Assembly: GCA_030605805.1 (NCBI GenBank)
Contig: JAUWHQ010000059.1
Span: 1-33,949, forward strand
Reading direction: 5' to 3'
Origin: Methanosarcinales archaeon
GTDB taxonomy: Archaea; Halobacteriota; Methanosarcinia; Methanosarcinales; Methanogasteraceae
Length of the DNA: 33,949 nt
Shown: piece after piece, positions 1-8,095 of the stretch
How positions within the stretch are numbered: position 1 is the stretch's first letter
Layout of the letters: every line of letters begins with the position of its first letter
Program-made: the position numbers and the translations under genes
Notes under the pieces: model-generated
Database searches by the model: none
What the model saw: only the letters and a program-made list of their open reading frames with translations
Told to the model about the DNA's origin: nothing

Positions 1-1208
1 ATTCCCATTGATTCGAGCACCTCTTTCAGTAGCCTGTGTGCGTTCTCTCCGAACACCCTTGCCCATCGTAAGTGCGTATAGCGGTTCGCTTTTTCAGGAT
101 CGGCGTTTCTGATCAATTGAAGCACTCTACGCGAGCACATAAGCGTTAAAATGGAAACCCAGATCAAAGACTCTATTACGTCCAGATTTGTACTGTCTAT
201 CTGCTCCATACGGTAGTAACTCTTCAATTCCTTGAATACCATCTCAATCTCCCATCTTGCGCCATACAAACTGGCAATATCCTCAGCAGACAGCCTTTCA
301 ACTGGAATATTGGTTATATAGACATGGTAATCACCAGTTTCCTTGTTGAGAACCGCAACAACCCGAAAGAGTTTGGTCACAGTGCTTTGTTTTCCCCTGT
401 ATTTCCGTCTCTTGAATTTGACCTCGACCATCACATCGAGCACGCCTCTTTTAAGGTGTGGCAGAACATCTTTTAGCTTTTTTCCTTCAACAGAGATTGC
501 ATTTCCTCTGTACTTCTGGTTCAGGCTGACAATTATTGGATTGGCATTACTTTTCAGTCTGCTTACGAAACTACCGTGGTATTTATTGATTTTATCAAAA
601 ATACCATACTTAAAGAATCCAAGATCGAAAAGAAGTATTCTATCCTTTACCCAGGGACCAATCCGGAGTGTCTTGATCTCAGATGTCCGTTCCGGGAATA
701 TTTTAACGGATTTTACGCCATCTGCAACTGCGCTCACGACGCACGAAACTTTAACCCCTGCTGCAACCCTTGTTGATCGAGTGGCTGGCCAAAGATCGGC
801 GAGAGACTCATGCAGCCTGATAATCGTACTATCCTGAATTATAATGTCTTTGAAACCGTTTAACTTCTCACCCAGTGCGCGAGATTGCTGCTGCGCCTGA
901 AATTCTATCGCATGTAGGACGCATTCACGAAGAAACGCCACCAGCTCTGGCGTGAATCGGTCGTATAAAGCGCCATCGCTCAATTCTATGTTCGCTTCTG
1001 TCTCGTACCGTCGTTCAAGTGCTCTGATAGATCTCAGAAAATCGACGCCAAATCCGAGTATTAGAACCCAGAAGAATGTAACAGGATCAACCTTACGCTC
1101 ACGTTTGATAAATCCGGTTTTTCGAGCGAAATTTCGTAAGAACTCCTCTGGAAACATCTGCACGAGATATTCAACACTTGGATCGGTTTGTTTAGTATGA
1201 TTGTCCAT
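1..1208 (-). CDS. IS4-family DDE transposase (3' end beyond the window)
   Basis: The minus strand is open from an ATG at 1208 to the left edge, 402 codons without a stop, so the C-terminus lies outside the window. The protein begins MDNHTKQTDPSVEYLVQ. It shows the IS4-type catalytic layout: a first Asp in IIIQDSTIIRL, a second in ILLFDLGFFKYG, and a Glu in YGARWEIEMVFKELK. The last segment fits the Y-(2)-R-(3)-E-(6)-K signature of IS4 transposases. A strong ribosome site, GAGGGTGAT, ends 3 nt before the ATG. The enzyme would cut and paste its own element. The gene looks intact over the visible part. Terminal inverted repeats cannot be defined because the left end is missing. Confidence 0.9.
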   Translation of the reverse strand, partial: MDNHTKQTDPSVEYLVQMFPEEFLRNFARKTGFIKRERKVDPVTFFWVLILGFGVDFLRSIRALERRYETEANIELSDGALYDRFTPELVAFLRECVLHAIEFQAQQQSRALGEKLNGFKDIIIQDSTIIRLHESLADLWPATRSTRVAAGVKVSCVVSAVADGVKSVKIFPERTSEIKTLRIGPWVKDRILLFDLGFFKYGIFDKINKYHGSFVSRLKSNANPIIVSLNQKYRGNAISVEGKKLKDVLPHLKRGVLDVMVEVKFKRRKYRGKQSTVTKLFRVVAVLNKETGDYHVYITNIPVERLSAEDIASLYGARWEIEMVFKELKSYYRMEQIDSTNLDVIESLIWVSILTLMCSRRVLQLIRNADPEKANRYTHLRWARVFGENAHRLLKEVLESMG

Positions 1209-1243
1209 GCCATCACCCTCAGACAACCATGATTGTAGTTATT

Positions 1244-1253
1244 GTATATAAAC
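1244..1253 (-). promoter_or_regulatory. Putative TATA box of the transposase gene
   Basis: On the minus strand this reads GTTTATATAC, a good archaeal TATA element 36-45 nt upstream of the transposase ATG. That leaves room for a short leader containing the ribosome site. The rest of 1209-1440 shows no convincing gene. It should hold the right end of the insertion sequence and the promoter of the CitG-like gene; an AT-rich GTGTAATATAACAG near 1330-1343 is a weak candidate for the latter. Confidence 0.45.
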
Positions 1254-1440
1254 ATTGTGATGGTTTAGTGACGCCTTAACCGAACACCGATGCACATAAA
1301 ACCTTCTCGAAAACGGAGGGCACCAACCCGGTGTAATATAACAGTCCCGGTTCGTGTATTCATGAGCCATTCATAAGCCACTCGCCCCACCTGAACAACC
1401 GATCTCGAGCTACCCAAAGTTTAACGCTCCCTGAAACAAC

Positions 1441-2343
1441 GTGAAATCGATGGAAACAAACTCTGCGAAGAATCGGACAGGATCGCTTGAGCTGGATTTT
1501 GATCCGTCCTATCTCGCACGCTGCGCACAACTCGCAATGGTTCTCGAGGTCTCCGCATCCCCGAAACCGGGCAACGTGGATCGAGACCACGATTACCCTG
1601 ACACGACCTTCGAGCACTTCCTCTCGTCCGCAATCGGGACATATCCGGTGCTCGAAGAGGCTGCAAGGTCACAGAGCGGCGTCGGCGCGCTGATACACGC
1701 GGCAGCAAAGGAATCGCTGCGATGGCAGCACGGGGGAAACACGCACTTCGGCGCGTTCGTTCTGCTGATTCCGTTGCTGATGGCTGCCGGAAGCGGCAGG
1801 CGTGTTTCTGAGATCGTTTTTGGTACCACGGCAGAGGATGCTGCCGAATTCTACCGTGCGTTTTCAATTGCGAATGTTCGTGTGGACGCAGTTCCGGAGA
1901 TCGATCTCGAAGACTCGGGATCCATCGACAAAATCCTGGAAGAAGAGATCGGGCTCTTCGATCTGATGAAACTCTCTGTCGATCATGATCTGATCGCAAA
2001 CGAATGGGTAAACGGGTTTAAGCGGACATTCAGGTGCGCAGATCTGATCCGGGAGAAGGCGGATAAAATGAGCATCAACGATGCCATCGTGTGTACGTTT
2101 TTGCAGATGCTTGCAGAGACTCCTGATACGTTTATTCAGACGAAATTCGGAAGAGGAAAGTCGATTGAGGTCAGCGAGCATGCGTCAATGATCATCGCAG
2201 GCAACAGGGATCTAAATTCGATAAAATCGAGAGTCCATGAATTTGACCGAAAATTGATCCGCGAGAAGGTAAATCCGGGATCGACTGCGGATATTATAAT
2301 CGGCGGGCTCTTTGTTGCGCTGGTCCGGGGGCTGCGGGTTTAG
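1441..2343 (+). CDS. CitG/MdcB-like triphosphoribosyl-dephospho-CoA synthase family protein
   Basis: A 300-aa protein of the CitG family (COG1767). Bacterial CitG joins the triphosphoribosyl group from ATP to dephospho-CoA to make the citrate lyase prosthetic group precursor. The family signature is visible near residues 36-52 (EVSASPKPGNVDRDHDY), with a second block near 97-112 (HGGNTHFGAFVLLIPL). Archaeal members occur where citrate lyase and malonate decarboxylase are absent, and neither is seen here, so the real substrate is unknown. The start is GTG at 1441 or, equally possible, ATG at 1450; neither has a clear ribosome site. The last eight codons and the 39 bases after the stop recur at 7331-7395, at the far side of an accessory island. 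Confidence 0.85.
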   Translation: MKSMETNSAKNRTGSLELDFDPSYLARCAQLAMVLEVSASPKPGNVDRDHDYPDTTFEHFLSSAIGTYPVLEEAARSQSGVGALIHAAAKESLRWQHGGNTHFGAFVLLIPLLMAAGSGRRVSEIVFGTTAEDAAEFYRAFSIANVRVDAVPEIDLEDSGSIDKILEEEIGLFDLMKLSVDHDLIANEWVNGFKRTFRCADLIREKADKMSINDAIVCTFLQMLAETPDTFIQTKFGRGKSIEVSEHASMIIAGNRDLNSIKSRVHEFDRKLIREKVNPGSTADIIIGGLFVALVRGLRV

Positions 2344-2382
2344 CAAGGGATTTTCTGGCTACATGAACAGTTTCCGCAGACT
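2318..2382 (+). repeat. 65-bp direct repeat, copy 1 (att-like, 3' end of the CitG-like gene)
   Basis: This segment covers the final codons of the CitG-like gene, its stop, and 39 nt beyond. It matches 7331-7395 at a constant offset of 5013 with 6 mismatches by hand count and no gaps. Inside both copies CTGCGG and CCGCAG form an inverted repeat about 36 nt apart. The arrangement resembles the duplicated attachment site left by an element integrated at a gene's 3' end. No integrase gene lies between the copies. Confidence 0.85.
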
Positions 2383-2511
2383 GGGGGCATTTTTTGGGCT
2401 TCTTTGCTGTGTTGATGTGGTGATAAATGTTTGGTTAACTTGTTTAAGAAAGGTGGCGCGTGGTAAATGAGGTATTCTGATAATTGTCCGACAGCCGGGG
2501 GATTTGAAAAG

Positions 2512-2519
2512 TTTAAATA
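2512..2519 (+). promoter_or_regulatory. TATA box upstream of the PGF-CTERM protein
   Basis: TTTAAATA is preceded by the purine-rich GAAAAG, which suits a BRE. It lies 83-90 nt upstream of the ATG at 2602 and predicts a start of transcription near 2540 with a 5' leader of about 60 nt. It is the clearest promoter at the left end of the island and may drive the following genes too. Confidence 0.5.
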
Positions 2520-2601
2520 CGTGGCAAGTTACAATTAAACTGTAGTGGGTTGTGCCCGGAAGGGATCACAAAATAAAACACAAAAAAGGAGAGTGGAAAT
2601 A

Positions 2602-3651
2602 ATGTTGAAGCGCAGAAAACGGATGTGGTTTGCAATACTGCTGCTACTCGCGATGGTAGGACCAGCAGCGTGCGAAATAGTCGATATAACACATACATAC
2701 ACCGATTCATACACATTTTCAGAAATCACCGTAACCGCCAGTATAGGCACCGAAGTTGATACTATGGTGGAGTATCCAGAAGCGGATTATCCGTATGGCT
2801 TATGTGAGGTGCACTTCTATCCACCTTCGTCGCAGACGGTTACTGGTGGATCAGGTGGATATGGGAGCGTAAAGTGGAAAGTTGTATTTGGATATAATTA
2901 CATGAAATCTGATGACTATATTCTGACTGCATACAATGTATCGAATCCCGGAGATAACAAATCTGTTGTAGTTCCATTCCGAGGGGAAGATCGACCTAAT
3001 GTAAATTGCTTTGTGCTTTACGTCCCCAATCCCGGAATTGCAGAAGTGAGAGTGGGCGATATAGCTTATGTGCGTATTTCTATTGAAGATCCCTATGGAT
3101 GGGATGATATAACAAGTGTTACTGTCGATCTGACTGATTTTGGTCTTGGATCAGAAGTTGCTGTTAATAAAATAACGAGACCCGACCATACCGGGAACTT
3201 CATACACTTCTATAGTGAAGATCTTGTCATACCTGATGTACCATTTCTCCGCATAAGTATGGTTGCCATAGACAAGAATGGCGCACCTCTTATTGAAGAA
3301 AGAAATGTGACAGTGCATCCTGCTGCTCTCAAACCAACGCCAACTCCTACACCCAAACCGACACCAACGGCTACATCAACACCTGTGCCCACTTCTATGT
3401 CAACGCCAACGCCCACACCAGCATCCAAGCCTACTCCAGTAACAACGGTCATAGAGACGCCAGAAGAGGTTGCGGTGGAATCTGAAGAAGTGGAAGATAC
3501 GGTTGACGAACCCACGACTGACGAGACTCGTCCGGTACAAGTAGAGTTAGAGATTGAAGTGGTGAGCATACCAGGATTCACTGCAAGATTCGCAATCCAT
3601 GGTTTACTCATGATCGCTGCTTTGCTTAGATACAGACGAAATCAGTCATAG
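2602..3651 (+). CDS. Secreted surface protein with Pro/Thr-rich stalk and PGF-CTERM tail
   Basis: A 349-aa protein. The ATG at 2602 is chosen because AAAAGGAGAG lies just upstream and because a signal peptide begins there: basic MLKRRKRM, then WFAILLLLAMVG, then a likely cut near AAC/E. The ectodomain of about 220 residues looks beta-rich, perhaps an Ig-like or adhesin fold, and is not recognised. It is followed by a PTPTPTPKPTPT-type stalk, an acidic stretch (EEVEDTVDEPTTDE), and a tail SIPGFTARFAIHGLLMIA ending in RYRRNQS. That tail fits the PGF-CTERM signal processed by archaeosortase A, so the protein is probably anchored at the cell surface. It is the first gene of the island between the two 65-bp repeats. 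Confidence 0.85.
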   Translation: MLKRRKRMWFAILLLLAMVGPAACEIVDITHTYTDSYTFSEITVTASIGTEVDTMVEYPEADYPYGLCEVHFYPPSSQTVTGGSGGYGSVKWKVVFGYNYMKSDDYILTAYNVSNPGDNKSVVVPFRGEDRPNVNCFVLYVPNPGIAEVRVGDIAYVRISIEDPYGWDDITSVTVDLTDFGLGSEVAVNKITRPDHTGNFIHFYSEDLVIPDVPFLRISMVAIDKNGAPLIEERNVTVHPAALKPTPTPTPKPTPTATSTPVPTSMSTPTPTPASKPTPVTTVIETPEEVAVESEEVEDTVDEPTTDETRPVQVELEIEVVSIPGFTARFAIHGLLMIAALLRYRRNQS

Positions 3652-3696
3652 GAAGCGGGGGCGATCACCATTCTTGTAGAAAAATATTCTAAGCCA

Positions 3697-4782
3697 ATGA
3701 CACATAAGATGATGCAGAATCGATATGTCAAAAATATTTTCGATAAATTTAAATATTATAGATTATCTATAATTATCACCATAGCAGTTCTTGTGATATT
3801 ATTGATTCGATATCCCACAGAGGCATGTCCCGATAACGCGAGATACATCCTGAGCGCGATTTCTCAAAGTTTGGCTGCTTTACTCGCCCTGGTGTTTACT
3901 ATTACATTAGTAGCAGCTCAAATGACGAGAAGATACACTGCGATGGATGAAATAATATTTAGATCAGAAACTACCGCTTTAATGTCTGCTTATGGGATTG
4001 GAATAATTTTACCAGTTCTAATGCTGAAATTTGGATTCTGGTATAAAGGAGTAATTGTATCGATTTGTATTGCTGCTTTTTGCGTATTTTCGTTATTTCC
4101 ATTTTTGAGAGGAGTGAACACGACGTTGAAAGAGATTGGAATTGCTAATTTGGTCGAAGAGGCAGAAGAGGCACTTTATTTAGGATTTGAGGCAAAAGCA
4201 ATCCATCGAGTTGTTGAATTGGAAGAAATAGGCGAAGATGTAGTAAAACGAAGGCGGGAAGAGAGAGCCGTTCAGATCGTAAATGGATTGGCGTCTATCG
4301 GAACGGAAGCACTTGATAATAATAAAAAATTTGAGAAGCTAATATTACGTGTTGTAAAAATATTGTCCCGCATGGGGTTGCAAGCAGCAAATAACAAATT
4401 GGATAATGCGGTATTGCACGTTGGGGAGGGATTAAAGGATATCGGAGTCAAGATTGCAATTAAGCAATGGACTTCAGAAATGCGGAGTGTTATAATTGGA
4501 TTAGAACGGATCGGGAGTTCAGCTGCCGAGAATGGATTGAACGCCAAACATAGTATAGTAATTGGGTTATGGGTTTTGGGTGCTGCTGTGAAAGAATATT
4601 TGCCTGGATGTGCTGGTGATGTAAAGAGAAGTCTTAAAAAATTGGAAGAGAATATCGATAGAGAGTTGTGGAATTCGTGTTTTGTTAAAGCAAAAGATCA
4701 AATAAATCAAATAGATGCACTTGAAATAAAGTATCTCTACGAATTCAAAGAGTATTATGATGGTGATGGTGCGAGCTATTGA
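3697..4782 (+). CDS. Multi-pass membrane protein with helical cytoplasmic domain (DUF2254-like N-terminus)
   Basis: A 361-aa protein. Hydrophobic segments lie near residues 24-40, 55-77, 93-110 and 115-135. The second contains SLAALLALVFTITLVAAQ, which recalls DUF2254 membrane proteins, though I cannot confirm membership. From about residue 150 the chain is soluble and helical. Loosely repeated units such as GLASIGTEALDNN, GLKDIGVKIA and GLERIGSSAAENG suggest an alpha-solenoid. The ATG at 3697 has no clear ribosome site; an ATG 15 or 18 nt downstream is possible. Base composition is more AT-rich than the flanking core genes. It lies 45 nt after the surface protein and 24 nt before the GmrSD-like gene. 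A membrane protein beside a restriction-like protein suggests a defence role, but that is inference. Confidence 0.8.
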   Translation: MTHKMMQNRYVKNIFDKFKYYRLSIIITIAVLVILLIRYPTEACPDNARYILSAISQSLAALLALVFTITLVAAQMTRRYTAMDEIIFRSETTALMSAYGIGIILPVLMLKFGFWYKGVIVSICIAAFCVFSLFPFLRGVNTTLKEIGIANLVEEAEEALYLGFEAKAIHRVVELEEIGEDVVKRRREERAVQIVNGLASIGTEALDNNKKFEKLILRVVKILSRMGLQAANNKLDNAVLHVGEGLKDIGVKIAIKQWTSEMRSVIIGLERIGSSAAENGLNAKHSIVIGLWVLGAAVKEYLPGCAGDVKRSLKKLEENIDRELWNSCFVKAKDQINQIDALEIKYLYEFKEYYDGDGASY

Positions 4783-4806
4783 AACGCTATAAAGAGGTGC
4801 GATAAA

Positions 4807-6585
4807 ATGATCCAGAGTGCAGAAATATATCAAATATCGAATATTTTCGATATTGATATAAAAGTGAAGTATGAAGTACCTAAATATCAACGAGAATATA
4901 TTTGGGGAAAAGAGCAATGGGAGAATCTGTTTAATGATATATCCGATAGTGATGAGGGGCATTTTCTGGGCTCTATTATCTGTATAAACAACGGGGTAGA
5001 CGCATTAGGCATAACACCGCTGGAAGTTATAGATGGCCAACAGAGACTTACAACCATCTCTTTATTATTTGCTTCTATTTATAATAAACTTCGGAACGAT
5101 GAACGAAACGATGACGATTTTATAACTGAAAGGAATAATTTAAAACATAGATTAACCCAAAAAAAGTGTGAAAACACTCCGAAACTTGAATTGTGTTACC
5201 AAAATAACAATTTTGAAGATTATAATGCCATATTAGCAGAGATCGGCTTATACAACCTCTCTGATAAACCGTCCAATCTAGGCAATAAGCGTATCTATAA
5301 AGCTTATCAATATTTCAATGAAAATCTCCGTGATCTCGAGTATCACCGAGTCATGGAAATTTTATATAAAATAAATTCAGCTTTGTTGGTTAAAATTGAG
5401 GTGAACAGCCACTCAGACGCATTCGTTCTTTTCGAAACTTTGAATAATCGTGGAATGCCCCTTTCTGCCATAGATATTATTAAAAATAAGATTTTATCGG
5501 AGTTGGATCATAGAAACGTTAGATCAGTAGACGATGCTTATGACGAATGGTTAAAATTGGTGGGTAATTTGCCCGATCACTCAATTCAAGAAAGATTTCT
5601 AAGACAATATTATAACGCATTTAGGTACAAAGAAAGAATAAAAGTAGAGAAGTTTCATAGAGCTACGAAACGTAACCTAATCAAGATATATGAGAATCTA
5701 ATAAACCAAGATTCCGGATTTATTTTTGATGAATTGATTGAAAAATCCAGAGCGTATAACTTATTCGTAGAGCCGGATGACAATGGAAGCGATAGCGAAT
5801 ATCACAGAGGGCTGACTGATTTATTACACATCGGGGCGGCTCCGTCTTACACATTTCTACTGTACTTATTCGCAGAGCATGAAAGTAATCACGAACTCAT
5901 TGAAGGGTCGATAAAGTTTTTAGTGAAATATTTTGTTAGGAGAAATTTAACAGATTTTCCAAGAACGAGAGACCTTGACACTATCTTCATGGGGCTAATA
6001 ACTGAATGTGAGCGAAACAGAGACGATTTAACTCCATCCATCATTAGTAACTATTTAACTCAGTCTATGAGGTTCTCTGATATCAATACATTCAAAGAAA
6101 AGCTGGTAGGTGACATTTATGATGATAATGTTGCAGTTACTCGATTTATACTCTGTAAGATAGAAGAAGAGCACCAAACAAAAGAAATCCATACCGACTT
6201 ATGGGCACGAGGCAAAAACAAAAAGTTCGTCTGGACAATAGAGCATATTTTTCCAGAAGGGGTTAATATTCCTAGAGAATGGGTTGATATGGTCGCAAAC
6301 GGCGATGAAAACAAAGCAAATGAATTACATGTGGCATGGGTTCATAAATTGGGCAATCTAACAATGACGGGCTATAATTCTAATTTATCGAACTTTTCCT
6401 TCGGAGAGAAGAGAGATCGGAAGAATAATAAAGGCGATTACATAGGTTACAAGAATGGATTGTACCTAAACAAAGAATTGGCAAATAAAGGCTCATGGAC
6501 CACAGAAAAGATTAAAAATAGAACTGGTGAACTCATTGCAGAGGCTTTAGAATTGTTTAAATTTGATAATGAGAGGATTGATTAA
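4807..6585 (+). CDS. DUF262/DUF1524 protein (GmrSD-type, modification-dependent restriction-like)
   Basis: A 592-aa protein. The ATG at 4807 follows a ribosome site, GAGGTG, at 4794-4799. The N-terminal DUF262 (ParB/Srx-like) domain shows VPKYQREYIWG at residues 24-34 and the nucleotide-binding DGQQR at 76-80, plus the typical LFETLNNRGMPLS. The C-terminal DUF1524 region has IEHIFP at 478-483 and HKLGNLT at 513-519, followed by conserved Asn residues, which fits an HNH/His-Me nuclease. GmrSD proteins cut phage DNA with sugar-modified cytosines, and related proteins act in BREX and phosphorothioation systems. The same architecture suggests a type IV-like defence nuclease, but its target is unknown. 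Domains appear intact. It is AT-rich relative to carS and fen1, consistent with transfer. Confidence 0.88.
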   Translation: MIQSAEIYQISNIFDIDIKVKYEVPKYQREYIWGKEQWENLFNDISDSDEGHFLGSIICINNGVDALGITPLEVIDGQQRLTTISLLFASIYNKLRNDERNDDDFITERNNLKHRLTQKKCENTPKLELCYQNNNFEDYNAILAEIGLYNLSDKPSNLGNKRIYKAYQYFNENLRDLEYHRVMEILYKINSALLVKIEVNSHSDAFVLFETLNNRGMPLSAIDIIKNKILSELDHRNVRSVDDAYDEWLKLVGNLPDHSIQERFLRQYYNAFRYKERIKVEKFHRATKRNLIKIYENLINQDSGFIFDELIEKSRAYNLFVEPDDNGSDSEYHRGLTDLLHIGAAPSYTFLLYLFAEHESNHELIEGSIKFLVKYFVRRNLTDFPRTRDLDTIFMGLITECERNRDDLTPSIISNYLTQSMRFSDINTFKEKLVGDIYDDNVAVTRFILCKIEEEHQTKEIHTDLWARGKNKKFVWTIEHIFPEGVNIPREWVDMVANGDENKANELHVAWVHKLGNLTMTGYNSNLSNFSFGEKRDRKNNKGDYIGYKNGLYLNKELANKGSWTTEKIKNRTGELIAEALELFKFDNERID

Positions 6586-6615
6586 CCAGCACCGGATACA
6601 CAATGCAACACGCCA

Positions 6616-6903
6616 ATGCCCCCACAAATCGAAGAAATAAAAACCAGAATCACCCACACACTGCGACACCACGATGTCGCCCGCGCAGCCATATTCGGAT
6701 CATTCGCACGTGGTGATGCCGAAGAAAGCAGTGATCTGGACATTCTAATAGAATTCAGAGGAGAAAAAAGCCTGCTTGACCTTGTGGGCTTGAAACTGGA
6801 ACTTGAGGATTCTCTTGGAAGAAGCGTTGACGTGCTTACCTATAATGCGCTGCATCCTGCCATACGCGATCGGATTCTCAAAGAACAGGTGAGGGTTCTA
6901 TGA
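6616..6903 (+). CDS. MNT-type nucleotidyltransferase antitoxin (MntA-like)
   Basis: A 95-aa minimal nucleotidyltransferase. GSFARG (residues 28-33) and SDLDILI (39-45) carry the Gly-Ser and the two metal-binding Asp residues. A third Asp is likely in SVDVL. In MntA/HepT systems this enzyme transfers AMP to a tyrosine of the HEPN RNase and so silences it. The TGA stop overlaps the ATG of the HEPN gene as ATGA, so the two are translationally coupled. The ORF is complete and looks functional, although its partner is frameshifted. Confidence 0.88.
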   Translation: MPPQIEEIKTRITHTLRHHDVARAAIFGSFARGDAEESSDLDILIEFRGEKSLLDLVGLKLELEDSLGRSVDVLTYNALHPAIRDRILKEQVRVL

Positions 6904-7242
6904 AGAAAGATCCAAAAGTCAACACCCGGGCACATTTTAGAGAGCATACACCTCATAGAAAAGTACGTAGACCAGATGTCCAAAGATGACTTCCTAAAAT
7001 CAATAAATATTCAGGATGCTGTTATCAGAAGGCTGGAAATTATTGGAGAAGCCGTGAAAAACATCCCTCCGGAGTTCAGGGAAGAGTATCCGGATATCCA
7101 GTGGCGCCAGATAGCCGGAATGAGGGATGTTTTGATCCACGAATATTTCGGTGTGGATCTGGATCTGACATGGAAGGTTGTCAAAAGCGATCTGCCAGAA
7201 CTGGAGCGGAAGGTCGCAGGGATTCTTAAAAAAATCGAGTAG
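6900..7242 (+). pseudogene. HEPN (DUF86, HepT-like) RNase toxin, frameshifted near its N-terminus
   Basis: The natural start is ATG at 6900, overlapping the MNT stop. It gives MKKDPKVNTR, the usual start of a DUF86 protein, then runs out of frame at ACCCGGGCAC (6923-6932). In the next frame HILESIHLIEKYVDQMSKDD continues the family sequence to the stop at 7242. Removing one G would restore a HEPN protein of about 113 aa. The active-site motif RDVLIH (R-x4-H) is intact in the downstream part, and an internal ATG at 6976 could yield an 88-aa truncated product lacking the first helix. It may be a true inactivation or a one-base sequencing error. Confidence 0.85.
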
Positions 7243-7567
7243 ACCGGATCGCAACCCCTGCTCTAAATATCCGTTCAGGCTTACTCGCGGGCTTGCAGCA
7301 CTTGAACCGGAGTTGGGCTGCCAACATATACGCTGGTTCGGAGGCTGCGGGTTTAGCAGGGGATTTTCTGGCTACATTAACAACTTCCGCAGACTAAATG
7401 GGCGTTCTCGGTTTTTTTGCGAAACAGTGTCGCCAGCAGTCAGGAGTTGGCTGGACCATCAACGCCGTGGTGGCGTGACAGCATCGATTTCGGGCACCAA
7501 CGCTCAAGTTGACCACTCCCCATACCCGCCGGATCATTGATATGAGCCTGCAACCAAACATCATCCC
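7243..7567 (+). other. Intergenic stretch at the right border of the island, no gene seen
   Basis: These 325 bases hold the second copy of the 65-bp repeat (7331-7395) and otherwise no convincing gene. A T-run at 7411-7417 (GGTTTTTTTG) could terminate transcripts leaving the island. A small hairpin, ACGCC-gtggt-GGCGT, lies near 7464-7478. No good TATA box for carS is evident, so carS may be transcribed from a promoter I cannot recognise. Confidence 0.5.
7331..7395 (+). repeat. 65-bp direct repeat, copy 2 (orphan 3' end of the CitG-like gene)
   Basis: This is the partner of 2318-2382. In the gene's frame it still reads LVRRLRV and a stop, against LVRGLRV in the intact gene. The 39 nt after the stop are also conserved, including the CTGCGG/CCGCAG inverted repeat. 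Homology fades upstream of 7331 and downstream of 7395. The orphan codons have no start of their own. This is what a displaced gene end would look like after insertion of the 5-kb island. Confidence 0.85.
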
Positions 7568-8095
7568 GTGTTTGACACGATCATCATCGCTCTCTGGCTG
7601 ATGCTGCCGGCATACCTGCCAAACCCGTGTGCAGCGTTCTTTGGGCGCGGTCTCCCCATCGATTTTGGCAGGAATTTCACCGACGATCGGCGGATACTTG
7701 GCGACGGGAAGACCTACATCGGTTTCTTCGCCGGAAGTGCGGCAGGCATCATGATCGGGCTGATCCAGATGGGGATCGTATCGCATTATTCGTTTTTTCC
7801 ACTGTTCACCCTGAAAGCCATCTTCTGCCTCTCGATCGGATCGTTGCTCGGAGATCTCGGAATGAGCTTTGTAAAACGGAGAATCGGGCTTGAGCGCGGG
7901 GCTCCGTTCCCGATCGCAGACCAGCTCGACTTCGTGGCGGGCGCATGGTTACTGACGTTCCTTGTTGAGCGAGAATGGTTCGTCTCGAATTTTACTATTT
8001 GGATTATAATAACGATACTCATTATTACTCCGATTATGCACCGGATCACCAACATAATCGGATACAAACTCGGAAAAAAGGATGTGCCGTGGTGA
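7568..8095 (+). CDS. carS: CDP-archaeol synthase
   Basis: A 175-aa membrane protein that transfers CTP to unsaturated archaetidic acid (2,3-di-O-geranylgeranylglyceryl phosphate), giving CDP-archaeol for polar lipid head-group attachment. The start is GTG at 7568; no good in-frame alternative exists and no clear ribosome site is seen. The signature block LPAYLPNPCAAFFGRG near residues 13-28, then DFGRNFTDDRRILGDGKTYIG, is typical of CarS. Four to five hydrophobic segments follow, and the acidic LEYxxDQ-type site appears as FPIADQLDFVAGAW near residues 115-129. The stop overlaps the pcc1 start as GTGA. The order carS-pcc1-fen1-MFS makes a compact, apparently core block. Confidence 0.93.
   Translation: MFDTIIIALWLMLPAYLPNPCAAFFGRGLPIDFGRNFTDDRRILGDGKTYIGFFAGSAAGIMIGLIQMGIVSHYSFFPLFTLKAIFCLSIGSLLGDLGMSFVKRRIGLERGAPFPIADQLDFVAGAWLLTFLVEREWFVSNFTIWIIITILIITPIMHRITNIIGYKLGKKDVPW

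Noticed and set aside
343..837. Plus-strand ORF of 164 aa
   Set aside because: It lies antisense to the IS4 transposase, whose catalytic motifs are unbroken on the minus strand.
3210..3611. Minus-strand Val/Gly-rich ORF (VGVGVGVD type)
   Set aside because: It is the antisense reading of the Pro/Thr stalk repeat of the surface protein.
2318..7395. Integron attC interpretation of the 65-bp repeats
   Set aside because: The inverted repeat is only 6 bp, the typical attC core boxes are not seen, and there are just two copies with no integron integrase in the window.
7178..7540. Plus-strand ORF of 120 aa across the right island border
   Set aside because: It overlaps the HEPN gene and the 65-bp repeat, resembles no family, and has no start signal.
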